Assembly (NCBI GenBank): GCA_017552615.1
Contig: JAFZPI010000001.1
Location: forward strand, 1 to 32,342
Length of the DNA stretch: 32,342 nucleotides
Reading direction: 5' to 3'
Source of the DNA: Clostridia bacterium
GTDB taxonomy: Bacteria; Bacillota; Clostridia; Christensenellales; Aristaeellaceae
The first letter of the stretch is position 1. Every line of letters starts with the position of its first letter. Below are positions 22,976 to 32,342 of the stretch, piece after piece. The notes under the pieces are model-generated. The model made no database searches and was not told where the DNA came from. It saw only the letters and a program-made list of their open reading frames with translations. Position numbers and translations under genes: made by a program.

Positions 22976-25216
22976 TTACATCATTGTCACCGGGTTGTAT
23001 TCAAACCACACTTCCGCCAGATCGGATCGCGGTTCTCTCGCCAGATCGGTCAGGGCGGCGCAGAAGCGCTCGGCTTCCGGGGAAGCGGAGAGCTTCAGGA
23101 GGACGTGCCAGCGGGCCTTTCCGCGCAGGTACCGGGCTCCGGGCTGATCCACGATGCGGGTCAGCACGCGGCGGTTCCAGTCGGGATGCGCCGCAAGCAT
23201 CTCTTCCACGCGCCGACCCAATTCCTCGGCACATCGGCGGGCGGTATCCTCCGAGGGAGACTCCACCAGGAGCCGCGTCAGCACCGAGAAGGGCGGATAC
23301 CAACTTGCGCGCCTCCGGGCCAGTTCCTCCTCGAAGAAGGCGCGGTAGTCCTGCCTTGCGGCGGCGGCGATCACAGGATCCTCCGGCTTGTAGGTCTGGA
23401 TGATGACCCGGCCAGGTTCCTCGCCGCGCCCCGCCCGGCCCGCCACCTGGGTCAGGAGCTGGAAGGTGCGCTCCCGCGCCCGGTAGTCCGGGAGGTTCAG
23501 GCTCATGTCGGCTGCCATGACGCCCACCAGCGTCACCCGGGGGAAATCCAGCCCCTTGGCGATCATCTGCGTCCCCACCAGGATCTGCGCCCGGCCGGAG
23601 CGGAAGATATCGAGGAGCTTCGCGTGTCCGTCCTTACCGGAGGTGGTGTCCACATCCATGCGGACGATCCCGACGCCGGGGAACATGGCTTTCAGTTCCT
23701 CCTCCACCCGCTGGGTCCCCGCGCCGAAGTATCGGATGTGGGGGCTGCCGCAGTCGGGGCAGATCGTGGGGACCGGCACCGCCGCGCCGCAATAGTGGCA
23801 GTGGAGCCGACCGTCCGAGCCGATCATGTGGTAGGTCATCGAGATATCGCAGTTCGGGCATTTCACGGCCTTGCCGCAGGTCCGGCAGCTGACGAACGAG
23901 TGGTAGCCCCGGTGGTTCATCAGAAGCATCGCCTGCTGTCCTTTGCGGACGGCATTCATCAGGGATTCCCGCAGGGCCCGGGAAAAGATCGAACGGTTGC
24001 CGCTGTTCAATTCGCGGCGCATGTCCGTCAGTTCGACCTCGGGCAGGGGCCGGTCAAAGACCCTCCGCGGCAGTTCCACCAGACGCAGGCTCCCTTTCCG
24101 TGTCCGCGCAAACGACAGGATCGACGGCGTCGCGCTCGCCAGCACCAGGGCCGCGCCTTCGCGGTCGCAGCGCTTTTCGGCGATCGCGCGGGCGTCATAG
24201 CGCGGATGCCTGTCCGAGAGGTACGTGGTCTCATGCTCCTCGTCCACAATGATGACCCCGGGATTCTCCAGCGGCGCGAAGATCGCCGAACGCGCACCGA
24301 TGACCACCCGGGCGTCCCCGCGTCGGATGCGCCGCCACTCGTCAAAGCGCTCTCCCGGGGAAAGCCGCGAGTGCAGCACCGCCGCCACCGGCCCAAAGCG
24401 ACCCATGAACCAGTCCACCATCTGCGGTGTCAGGGCAATTTCCGGCACGAGGATGATCGCACCTTTCCCGCGCGCCAGGCAATCCCGCACAATCCGGATG
24501 AAGACCTCCGTCTTGCCGGAACCGGTCACCCCGAAAAGGAGAAACCGTCCCTCCCCGCGCCGGGTCGGTGGCAGCATGAGGTTCAGGGCTTCGCGTTGCT
24601 CATCGGTCAGCGGGGGATCAGCTTTTTCCGGAGCGTTCAGCGCTCCGTTCGGCCGCCGCAGCACTTCCCGCTCGCTCAGCCTCACCAATCCGGCTTCTTC
24701 AAGCTGCCGCAGAGCTGGCAGGGGATCTTTAACCAGAAGCGCTAATTCCGCTACAGGATGGATTTCCCCGTCACTGAGCAGCGTCAGCAGCGTCCGCCGC
24801 TTCATCGACCGGCCCTGTTCCGACGCCGCTTTTTCGGCCTCCTGCGGGGAAACCGCCAGTTCCGCCACAGTTTCGGTCTTTACCCGCACCCGTCCCCCGC
24901 GCATCTGTGCCGGAAGCATCAGCCGCAGGGTTTCCGCCAGCGAAGCATGGGTCTCTTCCGCCATGTCCGTGGCCAGCGTCAGGAGTTCCGGAAGGATGGC
25001 AGGATAGTCTTCCAGGCGTTCGGTAATGGACCGAACCTTTTCGGGCGGAAGATCGCAGCTTTCCGTGAGGGACAGCACCACGCCTTCGATCGTCCGCTTC
25101 CCGAACGGCACAGCCACACGCCAGCCCGGGACCAGTTCCATGCCCTCCGGCACAAGGTAGGTAAAGGTGCGCGCCACGTTTTCGTGCACGATGTCCACAA
25201 TCACCTGCGCGTACAC
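22976..25216 (-). CDS. priA: Primosomal replication-restart helicase PriA
   Basis: A 3'-to-5' DNA helicase that reloads the replisome at stalled forks. The 746-residue protein starts with the PriA DNA-binding domain (VYAQVIVDIVHENVARTFTY). It has Walker A GVTGSGKTEVF near residue 229 and a DEEH box near 325. The eight-Cys zinc-binding insert lies at about 442-485 (CRTCGKAVKCPNC ... CHYCG ... CPDCG). Helicase motifs such as LVGTQMIAKGLDFPRV and AGRAGRG follow. Start GTG at 25216 is chosen because GGAGGAGG lies just upstream; in-frame ATGs further upstream lack a site and overlap the promoter. It is the first gene of the long minus-strand run. Confidence 0.95.
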   Translation of the reverse strand: MYAQVIVDIVHENVARTFTYLVPEGMELVPGWRVAVPFGKRTIEGVVLSLTESCDLPPEKVRSITERLEDYPAILPELLTLATDMAEETHASLAETLRLMLPAQMRGGRVRVKTETVAELAVSPQEAEKAASEQGRSMKRRTLLTLLSDGEIHPVAELALLVKDPLPALRQLEEAGLVRLSEREVLRRPNGALNAPEKADPPLTDEQREALNLMLPPTRRGEGRFLLFGVTGSGKTEVFIRIVRDCLARGKGAIILVPEIALTPQMVDWFMGRFGPVAAVLHSRLSPGERFDEWRRIRRGDARVVIGARSAIFAPLENPGVIIVDEEHETTYLSDRHPRYDARAIAEKRCDREGAALVLASATPSILSFARTRKGSLRLVELPRRVFDRPLPEVELTDMRRELNSGNRSIFSRALRESLMNAVRKGQQAMLLMNHRGYHSFVSCRTCGKAVKCPNCDISMTYHMIGSDGRLHCHYCGAAVPVPTICPDCGSPHIRYFGAGTQRVEEELKAMFPGVGIVRMDVDTTSGKDGHAKLLDIFRSGRAQILVGTQMIAKGLDFPRVTLVGVMAADMSLNLPDYRARERTFQLLTQVAGRAGRGEEPGRVIIQTYKPEDPVIAAAARQDYRAFFEEELARRRASWYPPFSVLTRLLVESPSEDTARRCAEELGRRVEEMLAAHPDWNRRVLTRIVDQPGARYLRGKARWHVLLKLSASPEAERFCAALTDLAREPRSDLAEVWFEYNPVTMM

Positions 25217-25256
25217 ACCCTCGCCTCCTCCTGCATGGACATAATCCACCATTATC

Positions 25257-25285
25257 ATTATACCGCATTTGGCGGGTGTTGGCAA
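25257..25285 (-). promoter_or_regulatory. Promoter of the priA-def-fmt run
   Basis: On the minus strand, TTGCCA (25280-25285) and TATAAT (25257-25262) are 17 bp apart. The expected start of transcription lies about 35 nt before the priA GTG. No other promoter this good is visible on the minus strand between here and proB. Confidence 0.75.
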
Positions 25286-25308
25286 CAGGATTGAAGCTCC
25301 ACAGACAG

Positions 25309-25337
25309 TTGATTGTTTCAGAAAAGTGATGTATAAT
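25309..25337 (+). promoter_or_regulatory. Promoter of the mntA-hepT operon
   Basis: TTGATT (25309-25314) and TATAAT (25332-25337) are separated by 17 bp, 33 nt before the mntA start codon. It is divergent from the priA promoter; the two -35 boxes lie about 23 bp apart. Confidence 0.8.
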
Positions 25338-25369
25338 TTTGTTGAGCGACACAGAAGGAGGCGGCTGTA

Positions 25370-25678
25370 ATGAGCGAAATATACTCTGTTGCACAACTGC
25401 AAAACGTGCTTAATCCGATTTTTCGCAAAAACAACGTGCGAAAAGCGATTCTATTTGGCTCTTACAGCAAAGGAAACGCCACACCTCACAGCGATGTAGA
25501 CCTTATGGTTGACAGCGGGCTTCGCGGTTTGGCCTTCTTTGGCCTCGTTGATGATGTTTGTGAGTCTCTTGATTGCGATGTGGATATCATGGATATCACG
25601 GATATCATCCCGGATTCCAAGGTAGATCGCGAAATCAAACAGACAGGAGTCGTCATCTATGAGCAGGAGCAGGTTTGA
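25370..25678 (+). CDS. mntA: MNT-domain nucleotidyltransferase antitoxin (MntA-like)
   Basis: A 102-residue minimal nucleotidyltransferase. The GSx10DxD active site is intact: Gly30-Ser31 in LFGSYSKGNATPHSDVDLMV with Asp42 and Asp44. A third acidic position is probably in CDVDIMD (Asp70 or Asp72). In characterised MntA-HepT pairs this enzyme AMPylates the HEPN toxin on the Tyr of its RX4HXY motif and so silences it. ATG at 25370 has AAGGAGG upstream. It overlaps the downstream HEPN gene by 20 nt, the usual antitoxin-first order. GC content is lower than in the neighbouring priA and pgsA, consistent with acquisition. Confidence 0.88.
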   Translation: MSEIYSVAQLQNVLNPIFRKNNVRKAILFGSYSKGNATPHSDVDLMVDSGLRGLAFFGLVDDVCESLDCDVDIMDITDIIPDSKVDREIKQTGVVIYEQEQV

Positions 25679-25991
25679 TGACATTCGTGACAAAATCATC
25701 CGTCATATTGAACATACACTGTCCTACTGTGAAGGCATGACACAGGATGATTTCGACACAAATCTTATGTTTCAGGAAGCTTGTATTTTCAATGTCCTTC
25801 AAGTCGGTGAACTGGCAGCCAAAGTAATTGACCTTGAACTGGATACCGAGTATCCGGAAATTGAATGGCGCCAGATGCGCGGAATGCGGAACAGAATTGT
25901 ACACGACTATGATGGCGTTCATATGGATATCGTATGGAATACTATCCAAGATGATTTTCCAAAGCTGCTCGAACAGCTCAGCTCCATATAA
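25659..25991 (+). CDS. hepT: HEPN-domain RNase toxin (HepT-like, DUF86)
   Basis: A 110-residue all-helical HEPN protein. The RX4HXY catalytic motif is intact as RNRIVHDY, with Arg77, His82 and Tyr84; the Tyr is the AMPylation site in characterised pairs. It should be an RNase toxin held in check by MntA. The HEPN helices around FQEACIFNVLQVGELAAKV are typical of DUF86. ATG at 25659 lies within the end of mntA, with CAGGAG upstream. A terminator hairpin follows 20 nt after the stop, so the two genes form a closed operon. Confidence 0.9.
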   Translation: MSRSRFDDIRDKIIRHIEHTLSYCEGMTQDDFDTNLMFQEACIFNVLQVGELAAKVIDLELDTEYPEIEWRQMRGMRNRIVHDYDGVHMDIVWNTIQDDFPKLLEQLSSI

Positions 25992-26009
25992 ACTACAGAT
26001 AAATCGATA

Positions 26010-26040
26010 AAGCCGCCATCCAATACGGGTGGTGGTTTTT
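26010..26040 (+). terminator. Intrinsic terminator of the mntA-hepT operon
   Basis: A stem CCGCCATCC (26013-26021) pairs with GGGTGGTGG (26027-26035), with two G.T pairs and an AATAC loop. The stem can be extended by flanking A-T pairs and is followed by five T's. Confidence 0.8.
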
Positions 26041-26071
26041 CAAGACAATCCTATCGGTGCGCAACTCATTA

Positions 26072-26100
26072 TTGAAAAATGACCCGTTTTGCGCTACAAT
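26072..26100 (+). promoter_or_regulatory. Promoter of pgsA
   Basis: TTGAAA (26072-26077) and TACAAT (26095-26100) are 17 bp apart, 39 nt before the pgsA start, directly after the hepT terminator. Confidence 0.75.
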
Positions 26101-26139
26101 CCCCTCTGATAACAAGATTCCTGTACAGGAGGGACCCCC

Positions 26140-26709
26140 ATGAAGGAAAAGCTCCGTGACCTGACCCGGGACATGTGGAACATCCCCAACGCCCTCACCA
26201 TGTGTCGGCTGGTGATGATCCCGGTCTTTGTACTGCTGTACCTGAACGGACAGCTGTACTGGGCGCTCGGGGTCTTCTGCCTGGCCAGCATCACGGACTG
26301 CTTTGACGGCCTGCTGGCGCGGAAGCTGAACCAAATCACCAACTTCGGGAAGCTTTTTGATCCCCTCGCAGACAAGCTGATGGTAGTTTCCGCGCTGACC
26401 TGCCATGTGATCAAGGGCGTTTTCCCCTGGCCCGCGCTTGCCATCATCGCGGCAAAGGAATTGCTGATGATCATTGGCAGCACGGTGCTGCTGAACAAAG
26501 GCCATGTGGCTTATTCCAATATATTCGGCAAGGTTGCGACCGTGGTTTTTATGGCCGCACTGATCCTGGGATTTTTCAAGGAACAACTGGATCAGGCCGG
26601 GGCACCGGTTTATCTGTGGCTGCTGTGGACGGCAGTGGGTCTCTCGCTCGTGGCGTTTGCCTCCTATGTGCGGTTTGCCCTTCAGAAGATAAGGGAAACA
26701 AACACCTGA
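26140..26709 (+). CDS. pgsA: CDP-diacylglycerol-glycerol-3-phosphate 3-phosphatidyltransferase
   Basis: Membrane enzyme making phosphatidylglycerol phosphate from CDP-diacylglycerol and glycerol-3-phosphate. The CDP-alcohol phosphatidyltransferase motif D-G-x2-A-R-x8-G-x3-D-x3-D is complete in DGLLARKLNQITNFGKLFDP followed by LAD, near residues 53-77. The 189-residue length fits the family, with several hydrophobic helices (LVMIPVFVLLYL, WPALAIIAAKELLMIIG, VVFMAALILGFF). A cardiolipin-synthase-like (Crd) function in the same family is the alternative. ATG at 26140 has CAGGAGGG upstream. It has its own promoter and is followed by the PFOR promoter, so it looks monocistronic. Confidence 0.9.
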   Translation: MKEKLRDLTRDMWNIPNALTMCRLVMIPVFVLLYLNGQLYWALGVFCLASITDCFDGLLARKLNQITNFGKLFDPLADKLMVVSALTCHVIKGVFPWPALAIIAAKELLMIIGSTVLLNKGHVAYSNIFGKVATVVFMAALILGFFKEQLDQAGAPVYLWLLWTAVGLSLVAFASYVRFALQKIRETNT

Positions 26710-26748
26710 AAAACAAGGTTTGCGTTTTATGTAGCCTTTGTGTTTGAC

Positions 26749-26776
26749 TTGACTAACCCTGCAAAAACATTATAAT
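26749..26776 (+). promoter_or_regulatory. Promoter of the pyruvate:ferredoxin oxidoreductase gene
   Basis: TTGACT (26749-26754) and a consensus TATAAT (26771-26776) are 16 bp apart. The leader before the start codon is about 90 nt and shows only a small CCCG-AAA-CGGG hairpin. Confidence 0.8.
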
Positions 26777-26870
26777 AGAAAGGTGCAAAAGCAGGCCGTT
26801 TTTTCCGCGCCTATGAACGGGCGGATGGCATCCCGAAACGGGTTTCTGCAAAGACAGGAGGAGGTTTCCA

Positions 26871-30398
<3,528 letters not shown>

Positions 30399-30418
30399 TT
30401 CAATCCAAAACAACTTGT

Positions 30419-30445
30419 CCCCCTGCCGTGAGGCAGGGGGATTTT
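30419..30445 (+). terminator. Intrinsic terminator after the PFOR gene
   Basis: A perfect 9-bp stem, CCCCCTGCC (30419-30427) with GGCAGGGGG (30432-30440) and loop GTGA, is followed by ATTTTG. The T-tract is short but the stem is very strong. Confidence 0.8.
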
Positions 30446-30482
30446 GAATGGTTGCGAATTGGTATGGAGTTTTTCCCTGTGA

Positions 30483-31319
30483 TCAATTTTCCCGTACCAG
30501 CGTCCCCGCGATCCAGCCCCAGGTTCCGTCTACATTGACATAGTACCACGGATGATTGTTGGTGCCGATCTTTGTACCGTAGAAGGGGAAGACGTTGTAG
30601 CTCTGGGCACGGGCAACCCAGTTGGAGGCTGTGTCAGCCTTCGCGCGCACCAGGCACTGGTCGCCAATGACCGTTACAGTACCCTGGAGAGCGCTGCCGT
30701 CGGGAGCTGCCTGCGGGAAGGTGCTCAGGTCCGGGATATCAACCACGGTGCTGTCCGTGCGAAGGATCTCCGTGCTCCGGGGGATGAAGCCGCGGGTATA
30801 CTGGCCGTCGATCTTACATTCAATATACCACCAGTCGCCGTAGTAGGTGTACTTCGCGAGGATGGCATACGTGCTGCCCTGAGGAAGGATGGCAAAGTAG
30901 TCGCTCTTGCCCATGGGATTGTCCGTGATGCCGATATGGGTCGTGGCTTCGCAGGTGATATAGCTGAAATTCAGGTTGTTCTTGGCGGTGAAGGAATCGA
31001 CCTTGCTGCGCGGGATGTAGCCTACGCGGTCTGTCCGATTGTTGGTCATGTAACGGACAAGGATCCACCCGCTGGCGTCTCGGCCGGCGACATAGACTTC
31101 GCTGTCCGTGTCACAGCTTGCGCGGCCGACCCGGTAGGCGTCGGTACTAGGCGCGGTATAGATAGAGCAGACTCCGCAGCCGATGCCGTCCTTATAGTGG
31201 CGGAACAGGAATTCGGGGACCTGCTCCAGTTCCGGGTCTGTCTGGTTTTCAGCGATGGCAACACATGCTGTGAAGAGCATCACGGCAGCCGCCAGCAGGA
31301 CGAAGAGTTTCCTGAACAT
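30483..31319 (-). CDS. Secreted protein with three SH3-like repeats
   Basis: A 278-residue exported protein of unknown function. The signal peptide is MFRKLFVLLAAAVMLFTA, with probable cleavage after AIA at 23; a lipoprotein alternative at Cys19 is weak because the lipobox is poor. Three bacterial SH3-type segments follow. The first spans roughly VCSIYTAPSTDAYRVGRA to VGYIPRSKV, the second GITDNPMGKSDYFAILPQG to RGFIPRSTE, and the third CLVRAKADTASNWVARAQ to TWGWIAGTLV. Such domains often bind peptidoglycan, but no hydrolase domain is attached here. ATG at 31319 has GGAGGG 7 nt upstream; longer upstream reading lacks a site. It is convergent with the PFOR gene. Confidence 0.82.
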   Translation of the reverse strand: MFRKLFVLLAAAVMLFTACVAIAENQTDPELEQVPEFLFRHYKDGIGCGVCSIYTAPSTDAYRVGRASCDTDSEVYVAGRDASGWILVRYMTNNRTDRVGYIPRSKVDSFTAKNNLNFSYITCEATTHIGITDNPMGKSDYFAILPQGSTYAILAKYTYYGDWWYIECKIDGQYTRGFIPRSTEILRTDSTVVDIPDLSTFPQAAPDGSALQGTVTVIGDQCLVRAKADTASNWVARAQSYNVFPFYGTKIGTNNHPWYYVNVDGTWGWIAGTLVREN

Positions 31320-31341
31320 ATTGATCCCTCCAGATACTGAT

Positions 31342-31353
31342 CTCAATATTGAG
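31342..31353. promoter_or_regulatory. 12-bp palindrome in the leader of the SH3-repeat gene
   Basis: CTCAATATTGAG is a perfect 12-bp palindrome about 23 nt before the start codon, inside the predicted 5' leader. It could be a small operator or chance. Confidence 0.35.
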
Positions 31354-31401
31354 GCGGAAGGTATGTTGGATTGCATATGGGCGATTTCCGTCTCTGGCCA
31401 G

Positions 31402-31430
31402 AGTGTAACATAAGCAGGAAGAAAACACAA
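31402..31430 (-). promoter_or_regulatory. Possible promoter of the SH3-repeat gene
   Basis: On the minus strand, TTGTGT (31425-31430) and TACACT (31402-31407) are 17 bp apart, about 80 nt before the start codon. Both boxes deviate from consensus. The rest of 31320-31544 shows no gene. Confidence 0.5.
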
Positions 31431-31544
31431 GGTAGAGGTTTGCGTTTCTTGCTTCCACCACATGGAGAAAATGACATGCATAGAACTCAAAGAGCCAGGT
31501 TGTATATGTAACCATGATAATACCCGCCATATGATGTGGCGAGA

Positions 31545-31781
31545 TTACTGTAATGCGACTCTATTCGGTCTGTCAGTTGTACGCTGTTTTATATGTTCCA
31601 TCACGTCTTCGACTTTGCAGTCGAGGATATTGCAGAATGTGTCAATCGTATGGGTGCTAACGCTTTCGTTGCGTTTTAATCGTGTGATCTGGGCTGGACT
31701 GATATGGTAGATGTGAATCAATGCATATTGGCTGATGTTTTTTCTGCGCATGGTTTCCCATAACGGGGCATAGGAAATCAT
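31545..31781 (-). CDS. Small XRE (Cro/CI-type) helix-turn-helix regulator
   Basis: A 78-residue DNA-binding protein consisting almost entirely of one Cro/CI-type HTH domain (HTH_26/YozG-like). It begins MISYAPLWETMRRKNISQYA and carries HISPAQITRLKRNESVSTHT as the turn and recognition helix, then IDTFCNILDCKVEDVMEHI, which is characteristic of this family. ATG at 31781 is chosen because GAGGAGG lies 7-8 nt upstream; an in-frame ATG at 31820 has no site and lies on top of the promoter. It is divergent from a small membrane protein gene. Two copies of a palindrome lie between them and are the likely binding sites of this regulator. Confidence 0.88.
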   Translation of the reverse strand: MISYAPLWETMRRKNISQYALIHIYHISPAQITRLKRNESVSTHTIDTFCNILDCKVEDVMEHIKQRTTDRPNRVALQ

Positions 31782-31813
31782 GCGCCACACCTCCTCATTG
31801 CTTGAATTACCTG

Positions 31814-31864
31814 TTGACATAATAACCGAAATCGGTGTAGAATGTGATTAACCGAAATCGGTTA
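31814..31864. promoter_or_regulatory. Overlapping divergent promoters with two identical operators
   Basis: The plus promoter is TTGACA (31814-31819), 18 bp, TAGAAT (31838-31843). The minus promoter is ATCACA (31843-31848), 18 bp, TATTAT (31819-31824). The palindrome ACCGAAATCGGT occurs at 31825-31836, in the spacer of both promoters. It occurs again at 31851-31862, extended to TAACCGA/TCGGTTA at 31849-31864, over the plus start of transcription. The copies are 26 bp apart. Confidence 0.78.
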
Positions 31865-31881
31865 TCATGGAGGAATGCATC

Positions 31882-32250
31882 ATGGAAGAAAGTATCATGG
31901 AACCAAAGCGCAAAAAAACAGGCGTTATCATCACGGTTGTTGTATTGGTACTCTGTGCTGTTGCAGCAGTTCTCTACTTCACTGTGATTGCTCCAGGAAA
32001 CCAGCGCTCAAAGGCTGATGAATTGCGAGCACAAGGCAAGTATGTTGAAGCTGATGCAGTTTATGCAAAGCTTGGACAAACCAGCGAAATCCAAGGGATT
32101 AGAAAGGATCTGTTCTATGAATCAAGAGTTTTGCATTGTGCATTATTACTGAAAAACACTCTGATTGTGCCCGAATCTTTGAAAATACGGGAAGCACTAG
32201 TTATTGACATACCAATAAATACTTGTATTTTAACACAATCTGTGTTATAA
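31882..32250 (+). CDS. Small single-pass membrane protein, probably truncated at its C-terminus
   Basis: A 122-residue protein with a short charged N-terminus (MEESIMEPKRKKTG), one membrane helix (VIITVVVLVLCAVAAVLYFTV) and an extracellular part. That part holds one TPR-like helix pair (KADELRAQGKYVEADAVYAKLG) and then FYESRVLHCALLLKN ... PESLKIREALV. The last segment looks like the start of a domain that would normally continue, but the frame ends about 15 residues later in AT-rich sequence that also forms a promoter. I infer truncation by a rearrangement near 32200. ATG at 31882 is preferred because GGAGGA lies 7 nt upstream; ATG at 31867 falls next to the operator and has no site. Function unknown. 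Confidence 0.6.
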   Translation: MEESIMEPKRKKTGVIITVVVLVLCAVAAVLYFTVIAPGNQRSKADELRAQGKYVEADAVYAKLGQTSEIQGIRKDLFYESRVLHCALLLKNTLIVPESLKIREALVIDIPINTCILTQSVL

Positions 32251-32251
32251 T
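32223..32251 (+). promoter_or_regulatory. Promoter with internal inverted repeat near the right edge
   Basis: TTGTAT (32223-32228) and TATAAT (32246-32251) are 17 bp apart. An inverted repeat AACACA/TGTGTT (32232-32246, 3-nt gap) fills the spacer and touches the -10, a plausible operator. Confidence 0.65.
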
Positions 32252-32257
32252 GTTTAT

Positions 32258-32342
32258 GTGGAAAACGAACTGAAATCCGATGCACTGAACATCGGGTCAA
32301 AAGGGCAGCACGACCTCCGCAAAACAATCATACGGATGCTGA
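32258..32342 (+). CDS. Start of an unidentified gene, cut by the window edge
   Basis: An open frame starts at GTG 32258 and continues to the end of the window (28 codons), beginning VENELKSDALNIGSKGQHDL and staying hydrophilic and helical in character. GTG lies 7 nt after the TATAAT box, exactly where transcription should start, and no ribosome binding site is present, so a leaderless message is possible. The nearby ATG at 32256 gives only a five-codon frame. I do not recognise the protein, and a later start outside the window is possible. Confidence 0.35.
   Translation, partial: MENELKSDALNIGSKGQHDLRKTIIRML

Noticed and set aside
22886-24745. A 619-codon plus-strand frame opposite priA
   Set aside because: Composition (His, Arg, Pro, Gln rich) is that of a reverse-strand shadow; priA has full domain evidence.
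26706-26750. Possible hairpin ACAAGG/CCTTTGT after pgsA
   Set aside because: The stem is short and bulged and lacks a T-tract; too weak to call a terminator.

Overview
The window looks like chromosomal DNA of a GC-rich (roughly 60% by eye) anaerobic member of the Bacillota, class Clostridia. The grounds are a single-chain pyruvate:ferredoxin oxidoreductase, a long (1045-residue) isoleucyl-tRNA synthetase, strong AGGAGG-type ribosome binding sites with GTG/TTG starts, the gene order priA-def-fmt-rsmB-rlmN-prpC-prkC typical of Bacillota, and many BspA-type leucine-rich-repeat (LRR) proteins as in gut and rumen Clostridia. Placement below class is not supported. I saw no rRNA, tRNA, CRISPR array or transposase.

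Layout. (1) 1-3204: ileS on + with a hairpin terminator. (2) 3221-4719: an AAA ATPase/DUF4143 gene on - with a repeat-rich promoter, bounded by two similar bidirectional terminators. (3) 4732-10278: a split proline region on -, with proB (9511-10278) and proA (5574-6833) separated by an LRR protein and a + strand AbrB/RelE-type toxin-antitoxin pair; a secreted lipocalin-like protein follows proA. (4) 10292-25216: a long - strand run, read priA, def, fmt, LRR4, rsmB, rlmN, LRR3, prpC, prkC, LRR2, CotH-like protein, then proB. The housekeeping order is conserved, but three LRR genes and one CotH gene are placed between its members. (5) 25309-26040: a + strand MntA/HepT (nucleotidyltransferase/HEPN) toxin-antitoxin pair divergent from priA. 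(6) 26072-30445: pgsA and the pyruvate:ferredoxin oxidoreductase gene, each with its own promoter. (7) 30483-32342: an AT-richer accessory end with a secreted SH3-repeat protein, a small XRE regulator divergent from a membrane protein with shared operators, and the start of a possibly leaderless gene running off the edge.

How the genes fit together. The priA-to-proB run joins replication restart, protein N-terminal processing and rRNA modification to the PASTA Ser/Thr kinase PrkC and its phosphatase PrpC. The two LRR proteins next to the kinase/phosphatase pair (LRR3 before prpC, LRR2 after prkC) have uncleaved N-terminal membrane anchors, whereas the two more distant LRR proteins (LRR1, LRR4) and the CotH-like protein have export signal peptides. 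This suggests, as inference only, a surface-sensing module in which LRR ectodomains work with the PASTA kinase. Three intergenic gaps carry pairs of inverted GC-rich hairpins that look like a repeated extragenic palindromic element. Several accessory genes (ATPase, AbrB/RelE, XRE/membrane protein) have promoters overlapped by palindromes or repeats, suggesting autoregulation.
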